A stretch of DNA of 64,000 nt from Microbacterium aurantiacum (GCF_021654035.1 NZ_JAJPDW010000004.1:172370-236369), one strand, 5' to 3'; counted from the first letter of the stretch, positions 9,526-19,264 are shown. Translations and numbers: made by a program. Notes: generated by a model from the letters alone, not told the origin.

Positions 9526-10221
9526 TCAGTAGCCGAGGGCGCGCGCGAGCTTCGACGCGGAGGCCGCTTCCCGGCCGCCCGCCGCGGTGACCGCCTCCAC
9601 GACCGCCGCGAAGAAGGCCGCGCGTTCGTGGTCGTCCGCCGGCGCCGCGGGGCCGAGCTCGACCTCCCACTCGCGCCATCGACGCTCCGCGCCGGTGCGG
9701 GCGTCCAGCGCGGACACGTGGTCGTCGACGACCTCCGCCACCATGCCGCCCGCGGCATCCGTCAGGGCGTACGCGGTTCGCGTGTTCCGCAGTCGGGCGA
9801 TGGGACCGACCGTGCCGGTCACGATCTCCGCGACCGCGGCACGAACGGCATCCGGAACAGCCGGAACCACGCCGATGCCCTGTGGCTCCGCGCCCGTAGG
9901 CTCGTCCGCGTCCAACGGCCAGCCGACTTCGACGCGCGCTCCACGCACCCGCGGGCCCTTGATGTGCCAGCCGGCATCCGGGCCGCCGAGGCGACGCCGC
10001 AGCGCGTACCCGCTTTGCGCCAACGCGAAGTCGAGGGTGTCGAAGTACAGCGCGTCGAGGTCGCGCAGCTCGGGATCGCCGACCGCGCTGACCCCGGGCA
10101 GAACCGTCCAGTCCGGGAGGTCGACAGAGTCGTCCACATCGAACTTCAGCTCGATCTCCACCGTCCGCGACGGTCCCCCATCGGCGGAGGGCTCGGCCGA
10201 GGGGTCGACAGCCGCGCTCAC
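9526..10221 (-). CDS. CYTH-domain protein
   Basis: The 231-residue protein has the CYTH signature ExExK (Glu22, Glu24, Lys26 in VEIELKFDV), followed by a run of basic and acidic beta-strand motifs such as LRRRLGG and RLRNTRTAY, and a C-terminal EWEVELGP. CYTH enzymes form a tunnel that binds triphosphates or polyphosphate with metal ions (thiamine triphosphatase, inorganic triphosphatase). There is no C-terminal CHAD domain. Start GTG overlaps the stop of the upstream 73-residue gene by four bases. The substrate cannot be told from sequence; inorganic triphosphatase is the most likely. Confidence 0.88.
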   Translation of the reverse strand: MSAAVDPSAEPSADGGPSRTVEIELKFDVDDSVDLPDWTVLPGVSAVGDPELRDLDALYFDTLDFALAQSGYALRRRLGGPDAGWHIKGPRVRGARVEVGWPLDADEPTGAEPQGIGVVPAVPDAVRAAVAEIVTGTVGPIARLRNTRTAYALTDAAGGMVAEVVDDHVSALDARTGAERRWREWEVELGPAAPADDHERAAFFAAVVEAVTAAGGREAASASKLARALGY

Positions 10222-10439
10222 ACCGAATCGCTCGCCGGATCGATGTCGTCCTGCGCCTCGATGAACCAGTAGTTGATCTCGGTCGGTCCGTCGCTGTCCC
10301 CGGTGTGCTCCGGCTCGCCCTTGCGTTCGTAGACGACCTGGGTCTCGCTGTAAGGGACGATGAGGCGCTCGAGGTCGTCCTCCTCCAGCGGGAGGAGCTG
10401 TCCGTCGAGGGGTCCTTGATGCAGTCGTGCGATAGCCAT
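10218..10439 (-). CDS. Small conserved-looking protein of unknown function
   Basis: The 73-residue protein is soluble and acidic, with hydrophobic spacing consistent with a small folded domain (GPLDGQLLPLEED, RLIVPYSETQVVYERKG, INYWFIEAQD). I do not recognise a family. The gene is translationally coupled to the CYTH gene through a GTGA overlap, which supports that it is real and perhaps functionally linked. It is divergent from the glutamine amidotransferase gene. Confidence 0.7.
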   Translation of the reverse strand: MAIARLHQGPLDGQLLPLEEDDLERLIVPYSETQVVYERKGEPEHTGDSDGPTEINYWFIEAQDDIDPASDSV

Positions 10440-10506
10440 GCCGCGAGCATAGTCCGCCCCCGCCGGCGGGATCAGGCACTTGCGCGCGGCCGACTATCGT
10501 GGTCAC

Positions 10507-11238
10507 GTGAAGCCCTTCGTCCTCCTGTCCACCCGTGCCGAGGACGTGCCCGCCGACGAGGAGTACGCGCTGTTCCTGCGCTACACCGGCCTGGAGGAAC
10601 GGGACCTCCTCCGGGTGCGGCTGGAATCCCGCCCGATGCCCGCGTTCGACCTCGATTCCCTTTCGGGCATCTTCGTCGGCGGCGGACCGTTCAACGCGTC
10701 CGATCCCGCGGAGCGGAAGTCGGGCGTGCAGGTCCGCGTGGAGCGCGAGTTCGCCGCGTTGCTCGACGAGGTCGTCGCGCGCGACGTCCCGTTCCTGGGT
10801 GCGTGCTACGGCGTGGGCACGCTGGGCGCACACCAGGGTGCGGTCATCGACCGCGTCCACTCCGAACCGATCAGCGTGGTCGAGGTGACGCTCACGGACG
10901 AGGGCCGGGTGGATCCGCTGGTGGCCGGCATGCCGGCATCCTTCTCCGCCTTCGTCGGACACAAGGAGGCCATCTCGCGGCTTCCCCCGTCGGCGACGCT
11001 CCTGGCTTCGTCGACGACCTGCCCGGTGCAGATGTTCCGCGTCGGCCGCAACGTCTACGCGACCCAGTTCCACCCGGAGCTGGACCTCGCCGGGATCACG
11101 ACCCGCATCCACGCCTACGCGGACTACGGGTACTTCGCGGCGGACGAGCTCGACCTCACCCTCGCCGCCGTCCGGCGCGCTTCCGTCAGCGAACCCTCTC
11201 GGATGCTCCGGACCTTCGTCGAGCGCTACGCCCGCTGA
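10507..11238 (+). CDS. Class I glutamine amidotransferase-like protein
   Basis: The 243-residue protein is a stand-alone triad-type glutamine amidotransferase domain, similar to GMP synthase-like GATases. The nucleophile is Cys100 in FLGACYGVG, the His/Glu pair is His189 and Glu191 in QFHPELD, and an oxyanion-type loop VGGGPFN is at 57-63. No synthetase domain is fused or adjacent, so the ammonia acceptor is unknown; some relatives are gamma-glutamyl hydrolases or peptidases. A GTG start is chosen because the sequence upstream of it is not GATase-like. It converges on glgP. Confidence 0.88.
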   Translation: MKPFVLLSTRAEDVPADEEYALFLRYTGLEERDLLRVRLESRPMPAFDLDSLSGIFVGGGPFNASDPAERKSGVQVRVEREFAALLDEVVARDVPFLGACYGVGTLGAHQGAVIDRVHSEPISVVEVTLTDEGRVDPLVAGMPASFSAFVGHKEAISRLPPSATLLASSTTCPVQMFRVGRNVYATQFHPELDLAGITTRIHAYADYGYFAADELDLTLAAVRRASVSEPSRMLRTFVERYAR

Positions 11239-11264
11239 CGCCGACGGGACTCGGCGTCAGCGGG
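11231..11264. terminator. Bidirectional terminator, 14-bp perfect stem
   Basis: CCCGCTGACGCCGA pairs perfectly with its complement after a 6-base loop. The left arm overlaps the last codons of the amidotransferase gene. It sits between convergent genes. Confidence 0.75.
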
Positions 11265-11282
11265 CGTCGTGCGCGGCGACGC

Positions 11283-13784
11283 TCACAGCATCGGCGGCGT
11301 GTGCCAGATCCGGTCGATGTAGTCGCGGATGGAACGGTCCGACGAGAAGAAGCCGCACCGGGCGATGTTGAGGATCGCGGCCTTGGTCCAGGCGTCCTGG
11401 TCGGCGTACGCGGCGTCGACGCGATCCTGCGCCCGGATGTACGAGGCGTAGTCGGCCAGCACCATGAAGCGGTCGTCGTACAGCAGGTTCGACACGACCG
11501 GTTCGAAGACCGTGCGGTCGCCGTCCGAGAACGCACCCGACGCGATCAGGTCGATCGCACGTCGGAGATCGTCGTCCTGCTGGTAGAACTCCGCGGGCTT
11601 GTACCCGCGCGTCCACAGCTCCTCGACCTCGGGCTCGGTCATGCCGAAGAGGAAGAAATTGTCGTCTCCGACGAGCTCGCGGATCTCGACGTTCGCCCCG
11701 TCGTCCGTGCCGATGGTCAGAGCGCCGTTGAGGGCGAACTTCATGTTCCCCGTGCCCGAGGCCTCCTTGCCGGCGAGGGAGATCTGCTCGGACAGGTCGG
11801 CGGCGGGGATCACGCGCTCGGCGAGGGTGACGTTGTAGTTGGGCGGGAAGAGGACCTGTAGACGTCCCTGGACGCGGGGGTCGTTGTTGACGACCTCCCC
11901 CACGGCGTTGATGAGGTGGATGATGCGCTTGGCCATGACGTAGCCCGGCGCGGCCTTGGCCCCGAAGATGAAGGCGCGTCCCTGGACGTCCTCCGCCCGC
12001 ACACGGCCGGAGACGATCCGCTCGTAGGACGTGACGATGTGCAGCACCTTCAGCATCTGCCGCTTGTACTCGTGCAAGCGCTTGACCATCACGTCGAGCA
12101 TGTGCCCGTCGCTGACCTCGAACCCGTCCCGCGCGCGCAGCACATCGCTCAGCACGCGCTTGTTCGCAGCCTTGACCTCGGCGAAGCGGGCGCGGAACTC
12201 CGGGTCCTCCGCGAAGGACTCCAGGCCCCGCAGACGTTCCAGGTCGACGGTCCAGCCCGCACCGAGCGCGTCGGTGATGAGGCCGGCCAGGCCCGGATTC
12301 GCCAGACGCAGGAACCGGCGGGGCGTGACCCCGTTGGTGACGTTGGTGAACTTGCCCGGGTAGAACTCGTCGAAGTCGGGGAGGACCTTCTCGCGCAGCA
12401 GCTGCGAGTGCAGCTCCGCGACGCCGTTGACCTTCGCGCCGGCCACGGTGGCGAGGTACGCCATCCGCACCGATCGCTCGGGGAACTCCGCGATGATCGA
12501 CATGTTCCGGATGCGCATCTCGTCGTCGCCGAAGCGCTCCCGCACCGCGGCGAGGAACTCGTCGTTGATGCGGTAGATGATCTCCAGGTGCCGCGGCAGG
12601 AGCCGGCCGAGAAGCTCCACCGACCACACCTCGAGGGCCTCCGGCAGCAGCGTGTGGCAGGTGTACGCGAAGCACTGCTGCGTGATCTCCCACGCCGCAT
12701 CCCACTCCATGTGCTCCTCGTCGACGAGGACGCGCATGAACTCCGGGACCGCGATCACGGGGTGGGTGTCGTTGAGCTGGAAGATGACCCGGTCGGGGAG
12801 CTTGGAGAGGTCGAAGCCCGGGGTGAGCATGTGGTCCAGGAAGTCGCGGATGGACGCGGCGACGAAGAAGTACTGCTGCTGCAGGCGCAGCTCCTTGCCC
12901 TGGGGTGTGGAATCCTCCGGGTAGAGCACCTTGGAGATGTTCTCGGCGTAGGTCTGCGCGCGAACCGCCTTCTCGTAGTCGCCGGAGTTGAAGATCCGCA
13001 GGTCGAAGGCGTCGGTGGCGACGGCCCGCCAGAGGCGGAGGGTGTTCACGCGTCCGTTGTGGTACCCGGGCACCATGTAGTTGTACGGCACAGCCTGGAC
13101 GTTCCAGCCCGGCACCCAGCGACTGCGGGTGACGCCGCCCTCATCGAACGTCTCGGTGTATCCGCCGAAGGAGATGGTCTGGGCGGCCTCCGGGTGGGCG
13201 AACTCCCACGGAGACCCGAGCGTGAGCCACGCGTCCGGCTGCTCGACCTGCTGGCCGTCCACGAAGGTCTGCCGGAAGATGCCGTACTCGTACCGGATGC
13301 CGTATCCGACGCTCGGGACGCTCATCGTCGCGAGCGAATCGATGAAGCAGGCGGCGAGGCGACCGAGTCCGCCGTTGCCGAGGCCCGGCTCGACCTCCAG
13401 CGCGCGCAGCTCGTCGATGTCGATGCCGCACGCCGCCAGAGCCTCGGTGGCGATGTCGGTCAGGCGTGTGGCGAGGAGGTTGTTGTCGAGCTGACGACCG
13501 AGCAGATACTCGGCCGAGAGGTAGCAGACGCCCTTCGCCTGCGCCTCCTTCTGCCGCCGGATGTCCTCGAGCCATCGGGCGACCAGGAAGTCGCGCACGG
13601 TGGTGGCGAGTGCGATGTATCGGTCATTCGGGCTCGCTGTGGAGAGGGTCACGCCCCGCTCCAGATTGAGGTTCTCCAGGAACTGCTTGACGAAGCCGTC
13701 GACCGTGCTGGGAGGCGTGGGGACGGGGGCGAGTGCGAGCGCGTGAGACGGCTTGCTCGAGACAGGCGAGATTTGATCGGGCAC
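11283..13784 (-). CDS. glgP: Glycogen/maltodextrin phosphorylase
   Basis: This PLP enzyme releases glucose 1-phosphate from alpha-1,4-glucans. The 833-residue chain is full length for the family. Landmarks are EPGLGNGGLGRLAACF at about 132-147, LNDTHP at 337-342, the glucose/phosphate-binding KRLHEYKRQ at 568-576, and the PLP-lysine motif EASGTGNMKFALNG at 674-687 with Lys682. No regulatory N-terminal extension is seen. It is monocistronic, bounded by a terminator downstream. Confidence 0.97.
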   Translation of the reverse strand: MPDQISPVSSKPSHALALAPVPTPPSTVDGFVKQFLENLNLERGVTLSTASPNDRYIALATTVRDFLVARWLEDIRRQKEAQAKGVCYLSAEYLLGRQLDNNLLATRLTDIATEALAACGIDIDELRALEVEPGLGNGGLGRLAACFIDSLATMSVPSVGYGIRYEYGIFRQTFVDGQQVEQPDAWLTLGSPWEFAHPEAAQTISFGGYTETFDEGGVTRSRWVPGWNVQAVPYNYMVPGYHNGRVNTLRLWRAVATDAFDLRIFNSGDYEKAVRAQTYAENISKVLYPEDSTPQGKELRLQQQYFFVAASIRDFLDHMLTPGFDLSKLPDRVIFQLNDTHPVIAVPEFMRVLVDEEHMEWDAAWEITQQCFAYTCHTLLPEALEVWSVELLGRLLPRHLEIIYRINDEFLAAVRERFGDDEMRIRNMSIIAEFPERSVRMAYLATVAGAKVNGVAELHSQLLREKVLPDFDEFYPGKFTNVTNGVTPRRFLRLANPGLAGLITDALGAGWTVDLERLRGLESFAEDPEFRARFAEVKAANKRVLSDVLRARDGFEVSDGHMLDVMVKRLHEYKRQMLKVLHIVTSYERIVSGRVRAEDVQGRAFIFGAKAAPGYVMAKRIIHLINAVGEVVNNDPRVQGRLQVLFPPNYNVTLAERVIPAADLSEQISLAGKEASGTGNMKFALNGALTIGTDDGANVEIRELVGDDNFFLFGMTEPEVEELWTRGYKPAEFYQQDDDLRRAIDLIASGAFSDGDRTVFEPVVSNLLYDDRFMVLADYASYIRAQDRVDAAYADQDAWTKAAILNIARCGFFSSDRSIRDYIDRIWHTPPML

Positions 13785-13897
13785 GACAAGAAAATAGCGG
13801 TGCGAGGGCCCGGACGCATACCGGCAGGGAAAGATCCAGCAGACCTTAATGAACTCGACACGTCGCGCGAAGGCGCCGGGTCGGCGGGAGAGGATCG

Positions 13898-14617
13898 TCA
13901 GCCGGTCACGATTCCGCTGATTTCCCCGCTCCCCACGGCGTCGTCGGGCGGGAGGTCCAGCCCCAGGTCGACCAGGATGACACGCCCCGCGACCGGAGCA
14001 CCGTCGCCACCGATGAGTCCTGCCTTCACCCCACCGAACGTGACGGTGACGGATGCCGGCAGAACGACGTCGTCATGAGCTCCGGTGTCGGGATCCACAC
14101 CACTCGGCAGGTCGACCGCGATCACGCTCGTTTCGGCGCTCTCCACGAGCGGGCGGAGCACCCGGACGGCCTCGCGCGCGGTTCCGCGCAGAGCCGCCGA
14201 CGCTCCGATGCCGACGATCCCGTCGAGGATCAGCGTGTACTGCGATGCGGAATCCCGCGCCGCAGACATCTCCACCCGACGGACCCCCACGCCGATCGCC
14301 GCAGCGAAGGCCGCCTCGTGGAAGCGGTCGCTGACGAGGAGGACGTCGACGTCGGCTTCGTCGGTCAGCTCGACGGCCGCGTACAGCGCGTCGCCACCGT
14401 TGTCGCCGGGTCCGGCGAGGATGAGGACACGGGGACGTCGGACATGCGTGCCGCTCGGGATCTGCTCGCCCGCGGACTCGAGCTCTGCGTGAGCGATCGC
14501 CGCCAGCGCCGCCGCCGCGCGACGCATGAGCGGCTCGCCCGCCTCGAGAAGCGGCTTCTCGGCCCTCCGAATCGCGTCGGCGTGAAACAGCGGCACGATC
14601 GACCGAGCCTCAGCCAC
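13898..14617 (-). CDS. nnrE: NAD(P)H-hydrate epimerase
   Basis: The 239-residue YjeF N-terminal domain protein repairs damaged NAD(P)H by epimerising R- and S-hydrates. It has the loop GPGDNGGDA at 69-77, a LDGIVGIG motif, and VDLPSGVDPDTG. The dehydratase half (YjeF C-terminal domain) found fused in many bacteria is absent here and not adjacent. The GTG start lies inside the 3' end of the upstream yihY-type gene (8-base overlap), so the two are translationally coupled. Confidence 0.9.
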   Translation of the reverse strand: MAEARSIVPLFHADAIRRAEKPLLEAGEPLMRRAAAALAAIAHAELESAGEQIPSGTHVRRPRVLILAGPGDNGGDALYAAVELTDEADVDVLLVSDRFHEAAFAAAIGVGVRRVEMSAARDSASQYTLILDGIVGIGASAALRGTAREAVRVLRPLVESAETSVIAVDLPSGVDPDTGAHDDVVLPASVTVTFGGVKAGLIGGDGAPVAGRVILVDLGLDLPPDDAVGSGEISGIVTG

Positions 14618-15665
14618 GGGTGTCGTCCTTCGCTGCGCCGACCGCTGCGGCATCCGTCGCCCGGGCGAGGGTCGCTTCGCGCTCGGCCTCCGCCGCTTCC
14701 CGTGCCGCGGCGAGCTCTTCGGTGGCCACCCGGACGGCGTTCTCCGCCTTGCGCACGCGTCGCAGGATGAACGTGGGCGCACCGTGGCGCTCGCGGACCC
14801 GATCGGCGTCCTCGGCGACGCCCAGGATGATCCAGGAAGAGGCGAGGAGGATCACCTGCGCCGACAGATTGAACCAGAGCAGGAGTGCGATGAGAGCGGC
14901 GAAGGAGGCCAGGAGCGGGTTGGATCCGGCGCCTCCGACGAAAAGTCCGGACAGCTGTTGCAGAACGACCAGCCCGACTCCGCCGAGGGCCGCCCCGCCG
15001 ATGATCGTCCGCGGGCGCGCCTTCACCCCGGCGAGTGTCACGAAGGCGAGGGCGATCAGCCCGGCGTCGAGGAGGAAGACCACCACGATGGAGAAGCCGC
15101 GAGTCGCGATCTCGACGAGCGCACCGTCGCCGATGCCGATCCACTCCCGGACGCTGCCGATGAAGGCGGTGCCCGCGAAGGTCGCTGCGGCGGCGAGCAC
15201 GAAGCCCCCGCCGATCGCGACGGCCAGGGCGAGGTTCCGCAGGATCACCCAGATGAAGAGCGTGTCCTCGGCGACGCGGTCGGCGAGCGCCCGCAGCGCC
15301 GAGCGGAGCGATCCGATGGCGCCGATCGCCGCGCCGAGGAGGCCGACGAGCGACAGGATGCCGGCGACCGTCAGTCCCGCGGGGGCGGCGATGTCGTCGA
15401 CGTCGATCAGCCCGCCCTCCCCCAGCAGACCGGGGATGGCGGAGTCGACGGCGCTGATGAGCGACTGCCAGGCGACCGGGTTGTCGCTCAACCACAGCGC
15501 CGCGAACGAGAACCCCAACAACACCCCGGCGAAGACGGAGAACAGCGCGCGGTACGTGATCGCGTCCGCGAGCATCGCCCCTCGGCGCTCGGAGTAGTGC
15601 AGGAAGGTCCGCACGGGTCGGAGCGCCAGCGCCCAGGCGGTCACTTTCGCGATCAGGTCTGCCAT
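14610..15665 (-). CDS. YihY/BrkB-family inner membrane protein
   Basis: The 351-residue protein has about six transmembrane segments spread over residues 28-275, with ADAITYRALFSVFAG and LLLWFNLSAQVILL typical of the YihY/virulence factor BrkB family. The C-terminal 70 residues are charged, Ala/Glu-rich and probably a cytoplasmic coiled coil. The function of the family is uncertain despite the old ribonuclease BN label. The start at the second ATG gives a more family-like N-terminus than the ATG six codons upstream. Confidence 0.88.
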   Translation of the reverse strand: MADLIAKVTAWALALRPVRTFLHYSERRGAMLADAITYRALFSVFAGVLLGFSFAALWLSDNPVAWQSLISAVDSAIPGLLGEGGLIDVDDIAAPAGLTVAGILSLVGLLGAAIGAIGSLRSALRALADRVAEDTLFIWVILRNLALAVAIGGGFVLAAAATFAGTAFIGSVREWIGIGDGALVEIATRGFSIVVVFLLDAGLIALAFVTLAGVKARPRTIIGGAALGGVGLVVLQQLSGLFVGGAGSNPLLASFAALIALLLWFNLSAQVILLASSWIILGVAEDADRVRERHGAPTFILRRVRKAENAVRVATEELAAAREAAEAEREATLARATDAAAVGAAKDDTRG

Positions 15666-15737
15666 GTGCGCCACGATACCCACGGTCGATCGCGTGTCCC
15701 GGGGCTCGACATGCCCGCGGATGTGTGACAGAGGGGA

Positions 15738-16229
15738 TCAGAGGGGAGCGGTCCCCTGCAGCAGGGGCGGGAGAAGCCCGATCCACGCGCCGAGGAGCAT
15801 CCACGGGCCGAAGGGGATCGCGGTATGACGATCGGCGCGGCGGAGAAGGAGGAGCGCGATCGCGTAGAGGCCGCCCGCGACGAAGGCCGATGCCGCGCCC
15901 ACCAGGAGGCTCCCCCACCCGGCGAAGCCGAGGAGGAGGCCGAGGACACCGGCGAGCTTGACGTCGCCGCCGCCGAGTCCGCTGCCCCGGATGCCGCGGA
16001 GCACGGCGTAGGCGCCGAACAGGACGAGCCCACCGAGGAGCGCGCGGAGGAACGCGGGCCCATCACCCTCGGCGACCGCCAGCAACCCGAGCGCGACGAG
16101 CGCGATCGGGTAGGCGGGGAGCACGATGCGGTTGGGAAGCCGGTGCGTGCGCACATCGATCATCGCGAGGACGGCACCCCACCCGAGAAAGGCGAGCAGG
16201 ATGCCGCCGCGGAGGATCTCGATGAGCAC
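15738..16229 (-). CDS. Prepilin peptidase (A24 family), stand-alone
   Basis: The 163-residue integral membrane aspartic protease has the two catalytic aspartates of type IV prepilin peptidases: Asp25 in MIDVRTHRLPN and Asp89 in GLGGGDVKL (GxGD). About five hydrophobic helices are predicted. It lacks the N-terminal cytoplasmic methylase domain of PilD, as is usual for short actinobacterial TadV-like forms. No pilin, ATPase or secretion genes are in the window, so its substrate must be encoded elsewhere. Confidence 0.88.
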   Translation of the reverse strand: MLIEILRGGILLAFLGWGAVLAMIDVRTHRLPNRIVLPAYPIALVALGLLAVAEGDGPAFLRALLGGLVLFGAYAVLRGIRGSGLGGGDVKLAGVLGLLLGFAGWGSLLVGAASAFVAGGLYAIALLLLRRADRHTAIPFGPWMLLGAWIGLLPPLLQGTAPL

Positions 16230-16296
16230 GAGCAGAGGCTAACCTCCGCTGGACGTCTGCGCGGGCGGCCTGTGGACAACCGCGCGCGCAGACCGG

Positions 16297-17289
16297 TCAC
16301 CACTGGGGGTGGATCTCCGCGCGGAGTCGCTCGTCGTAGACGCGCCGGACGGCCGCATCGAAGGCGGCGAGATCGAACCCGCCGTCGAGGAGGTCCGCGG
16401 CGGCGGCGTTCGAGCGTGCTTGCCGGACGTTCCGCGCGCCCGGGATGACACTCGTGATCCCGTTCTGCGCCGCGATCCACGCGAGCGACGCGGCGGGCAG
16501 GGTCACGCCCTCCGGCAGCGCGGCCGCGAGCTCGGACGCGGCCGCCACTCCCGTGTCGTAGTCGACGCCGGAGAAGGTCTCGCCGCGATCGAAAGCCTCA
16601 CCGTGGCGGTTGTAGCTGCGGTGGTCGTCGGACGAGAAGGCCGTGTCGGAGGTGTAGCGCCCCGACAGCAGGCCCGATGCCAGAGGCACACGGGCGAACA
16701 CCGCGACACCGGCGGTCGCTGCGGCCGGGAGGACCTCGTCGAGCGGCTTCAGCCGGAACGGGTTGACGATGATCTGGACGTTCGTCACGCCGGGCCGGGA
16801 AATCGCGGCGAGCGCCTGCGACACCGTCTCCACCGAGACCCCGTAGGCCGCGATCGCGCCCTCCGCGACCAGGGCGTCCAGGGCGTCGAACGTGCCGTCC
16901 GCCTCGATGACCGCCGACGGGGGGCAGTGCAGCTGGACGAGGTCGAGCGTGTCCACCCCGAGGTTGCGTCGCGAGCGCTCGGTCCACGCGCGGAAGTTGT
17001 CCGGGCTGTAGTTCTCCGGTTCCTGGGGCATCCGTCGCCCCATCTTCGTCGCGACCGTGATGTCGTGGCCAGGACGCTGTGCGAGGAATCGCCCGATGAT
17101 CGATTCGCTGCGCCCGTCGCCGTAGACATCGGCCGTGTCGAACAGGGTCACGCCCTGCTCGACGGATGCCGCGAGCACCGCGGTGGCGTCCTCTTCGGTG
17201 ACCGCTCCCCAGTCCGCGCCGAGCTGCCAGGTGCCGAGTCCGATCACCGAGACGTTCCGTCCGGTGTGCCCCAAGGGTCGCTGCTGCAT
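16297..17289 (-). CDS. Aldo/keto reductase
   Basis: The 330-residue TIM-barrel oxidoreductase has the catalytic tetrad Asp51, Tyr56, Lys82 and His121 (FDTADVYGDG, ATKMGRR, LVQLHCPP) and an NADPH-binding VIPGARNVRQARSN near the C-terminus. It resembles the YajO/YdhF branch that reduces carbonyl compounds. The start is set by GAGGAGG eight bases upstream of ATG. Substrate unknown; it is divergent from a short-chain dehydrogenase. Confidence 0.92.
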   Translation of the reverse strand: MQQRPLGHTGRNVSVIGLGTWQLGADWGAVTEEDATAVLAASVEQGVTLFDTADVYGDGRSESIIGRFLAQRPGHDITVATKMGRRMPQEPENYSPDNFRAWTERSRRNLGVDTLDLVQLHCPPSAVIEADGTFDALDALVAEGAIAAYGVSVETVSQALAAISRPGVTNVQIIVNPFRLKPLDEVLPAAATAGVAVFARVPLASGLLSGRYTSDTAFSSDDHRSYNRHGEAFDRGETFSGVDYDTGVAAASELAAALPEGVTLPAASLAWIAAQNGITSVIPGARNVRQARSNAAAADLLDGGFDLAAFDAAVRRVYDERLRAEIHPQW

Positions 17290-17463
17290 GGATCCTCCTC
17301 GATAGTCCTCGCCCAGCATGTCACGCGCGACGTGCCCGACGGGCGACGCGATATTCACGGCCCCGGCCCTGGCGGCATCCGCGCGGGTCGGAGGACACTC
17401 GAGGTGTCGGCGCATCCCAGCTGCCTTCGGCATCGGCGCCGGACGGGAATGGAGGACGGAAGC

Positions 17464-18246
17464 ATGACACGCACGATCGTCATCACCGGTGCCGCGAGCG
17501 GAATCGGGCGGGCCACGGCGGAGCTGCTCGCCGAGCGGGGGAACCGGATCATCGGCGTCGACCTGCGCGGGAGCGACGTCGATGCGGATCTCACCACGCC
17601 GGAGGGGCGGAGAGCGCTCGTCGACGGCGTCCGCGACCTCTCCGGCGGCGCCGTCGACGGGGTGATCGCCAACGCGGGCCTCGCGTCACCGACCGTCGCC
17701 ACCGCGGCCGTCAACTACTTCGGCGCCGTCGCCACGCTCGAAGGACTCCGACCGCTGCTGGCCGAGTCCCCCGCGCCCCGCGCCGTGGCCACGGCGTCCA
17801 TGGCATCGCTGTATCCACCGGACGACGCGCTCCTCGATCGACTGCTCGACGGCGACGAGGACGCGGCGCTCAGCCGGGCGCGTGAACTGGCGGCAGGCTC
17901 ACCGGAGGAGGCGAACGCGATCTACGGGACTACGAAGCGTGCCCTCGCCCGCTGGATCCGGCGCCACGCACCGACCCCGGATTGGGCAGGTGCAGGGATC
18001 CCGCTGAACGCGATCGCCCCGGGGGTCGTGTCGACGGCGATGACCGAGCAGTTCACGAGCACGGAGCAGGCCCGGGAGGCGATCCTGCAGATGGTGCCGA
18101 TGCCGCTCAACGGGATCTTCCCGCCGCGGGACGCCGCCTACCTTCTCGCGTGGCTGGTCAGCGAGGAGAATGCGCACCTGTGCGGGCAGGTGATCTTCAT
18201 CGACGGCGGCTCGGACGCGGTCATGCGCGGCGATTCCACCTGGTGA
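17464..18246 (+). CDS. Short-chain dehydrogenase/reductase
   Basis: The 260-residue SDR has the cofactor loop TGAASGIG at 8-15, NAG at 70-72, the catalytic Tyr154-x3-Lys158 (YGTTK), and a C-terminal FIDGGSDAV typical of the family. VDLRG after strand 2 suggests NAD preference. A GGAGG motif precedes the ATG. It resembles 3-alpha-hydroxysteroid dehydrogenase/carbonyl reductase-like SDRs, but the substrate is not inferable. Confidence 0.92.
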   Translation: MTRTIVITGAASGIGRATAELLAERGNRIIGVDLRGSDVDADLTTPEGRRALVDGVRDLSGGAVDGVIANAGLASPTVATAAVNYFGAVATLEGLRPLLAESPAPRAVATASMASLYPPDDALLDRLLDGDEDAALSRARELAAGSPEEANAIYGTTKRALARWIRRHAPTPDWAGAGIPLNAIAPGVVSTAMTEQFTSTEQAREAILQMVPMPLNGIFPPRDAAYLLAWLVSEENAHLCGQVIFIDGGSDAVMRGDSTW

Positions 18247-18261
18247 GCAAGTAGTCGGCCG

Positions 18262-19215
18262 TCACGGCGTGATCAGGACCGGGGTGCCCTCCGGCAGCTC
18301 GGCGAGCGCAGCGATCGCGGCGGGATCCACACGCACGCAGCCGTTGGAGATCGCCCCCGATCGCTCATCGTGGTAGTGGAACGCCGTGACCGCGGCATCC
18401 GCTCCGCCGAAGCCGTCGAGCGTCGGGGACTGCACCGACAGGTACACGATGGGGTGCCCGCGGGTATAGCCGAACTCGGGCACGACGCGCGTGGTCATGA
18501 TGTACGACCGCCCGAGCGGGGTCGGCGTGGCCTCGGTGCCCCAGGCGAAGTCCGTCGCGATCGTCTGCCGCTCCTCGCCGCGCACGATGTCGATCGTGCG
18601 CGCGCCGATCGCGACCTCGACGTGCGCGTCGGAGGGGACGACGTCGACGTCGGCGGCTCGGACCCACCCGGCGACCTGCGCGGCGTTCCCCTGCGAGGGA
18701 ACGGACTGTCGTCCGACGAGGAGCACCTTCAGCCAGTGCTCCTGCCGCTCGACGACCGGAACCGACGTCCCGTCGAAGGGGAGGGTCGCCGGGAGGAAGC
18801 CGATCGGCTCAGCCGTCGGATCGGCGAAGACGGGAGCGCCCGCCGCGCGGGGAGTCGCGATCGCTTCGCTCGGCACCGCGTACGGGTCGTCGTCGACGGG
18901 AAGCCCCGCGTTGACGGCGAAGACATCCACCTGCGCCAGCCCCGCGGGATCGTACGCAACGGTGTTCGCGGGGAATTCCGTGATCGTCGGGGTGGGAGTC
19001 GGGGTGGGTACGGGCGACGGGGTCGCCGCGACTGTCGGCATCGGCGCCGATGTCGGTCCCGCGTCGGGCCCGGCAGTCAATCCCGACACGGCGAGCGCCG
19101 CACCCACCGTAACCGTCAGGGTCGCGATTCCACCGACGATCCACGGCCACCGGCGACGCGAGGACGCAGATGCCGCCCGGTCGGGGTCGGCGGCGGGGTC
19201 GGGCGCGTCCGTCAT
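18262..19215 (-). CDS. L,D-transpeptidase, membrane-anchored
   Basis: The 317-residue protein has a single N-terminal transmembrane helix (about residues 23-48), a Pro/Thr-rich periplasm-side linker at 60-85, and a C-terminal YkuD domain. The catalytic motif is SNGCVRV with Cys293, and an upstream FHYHDERSG supplies the conserved His. Such enzymes form 3-3 cross-links in peptidoglycan or attach proteins to it. The linker and the SH3-like middle segment are typical of actinobacterial forms. It ends 16 bases from the convergent SDR stop. Confidence 0.88.
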   Translation of the reverse strand: MTDAPDPAADPDRAASASSRRRWPWIVGGIATLTVTVGAALAVSGLTAGPDAGPTSAPMPTVAATPSPVPTPTPTPTITEFPANTVAYDPAGLAQVDVFAVNAGLPVDDDPYAVPSEAIATPRAAGAPVFADPTAEPIGFLPATLPFDGTSVPVVERQEHWLKVLLVGRQSVPSQGNAAQVAGWVRAADVDVVPSDAHVEVAIGARTIDIVRGEERQTIATDFAWGTEATPTPLGRSYIMTTRVVPEFGYTRGHPIVYLSVQSPTLDGFGGADAAVTAFHYHDERSGAISNGCVRVDPAAIAALAELPEGTPVLITP

Positions 19216-19264
19216 GCGTCCATGCTCACCCGGCTGCCAGTCCCCCGCAACCCGACGCCACGGC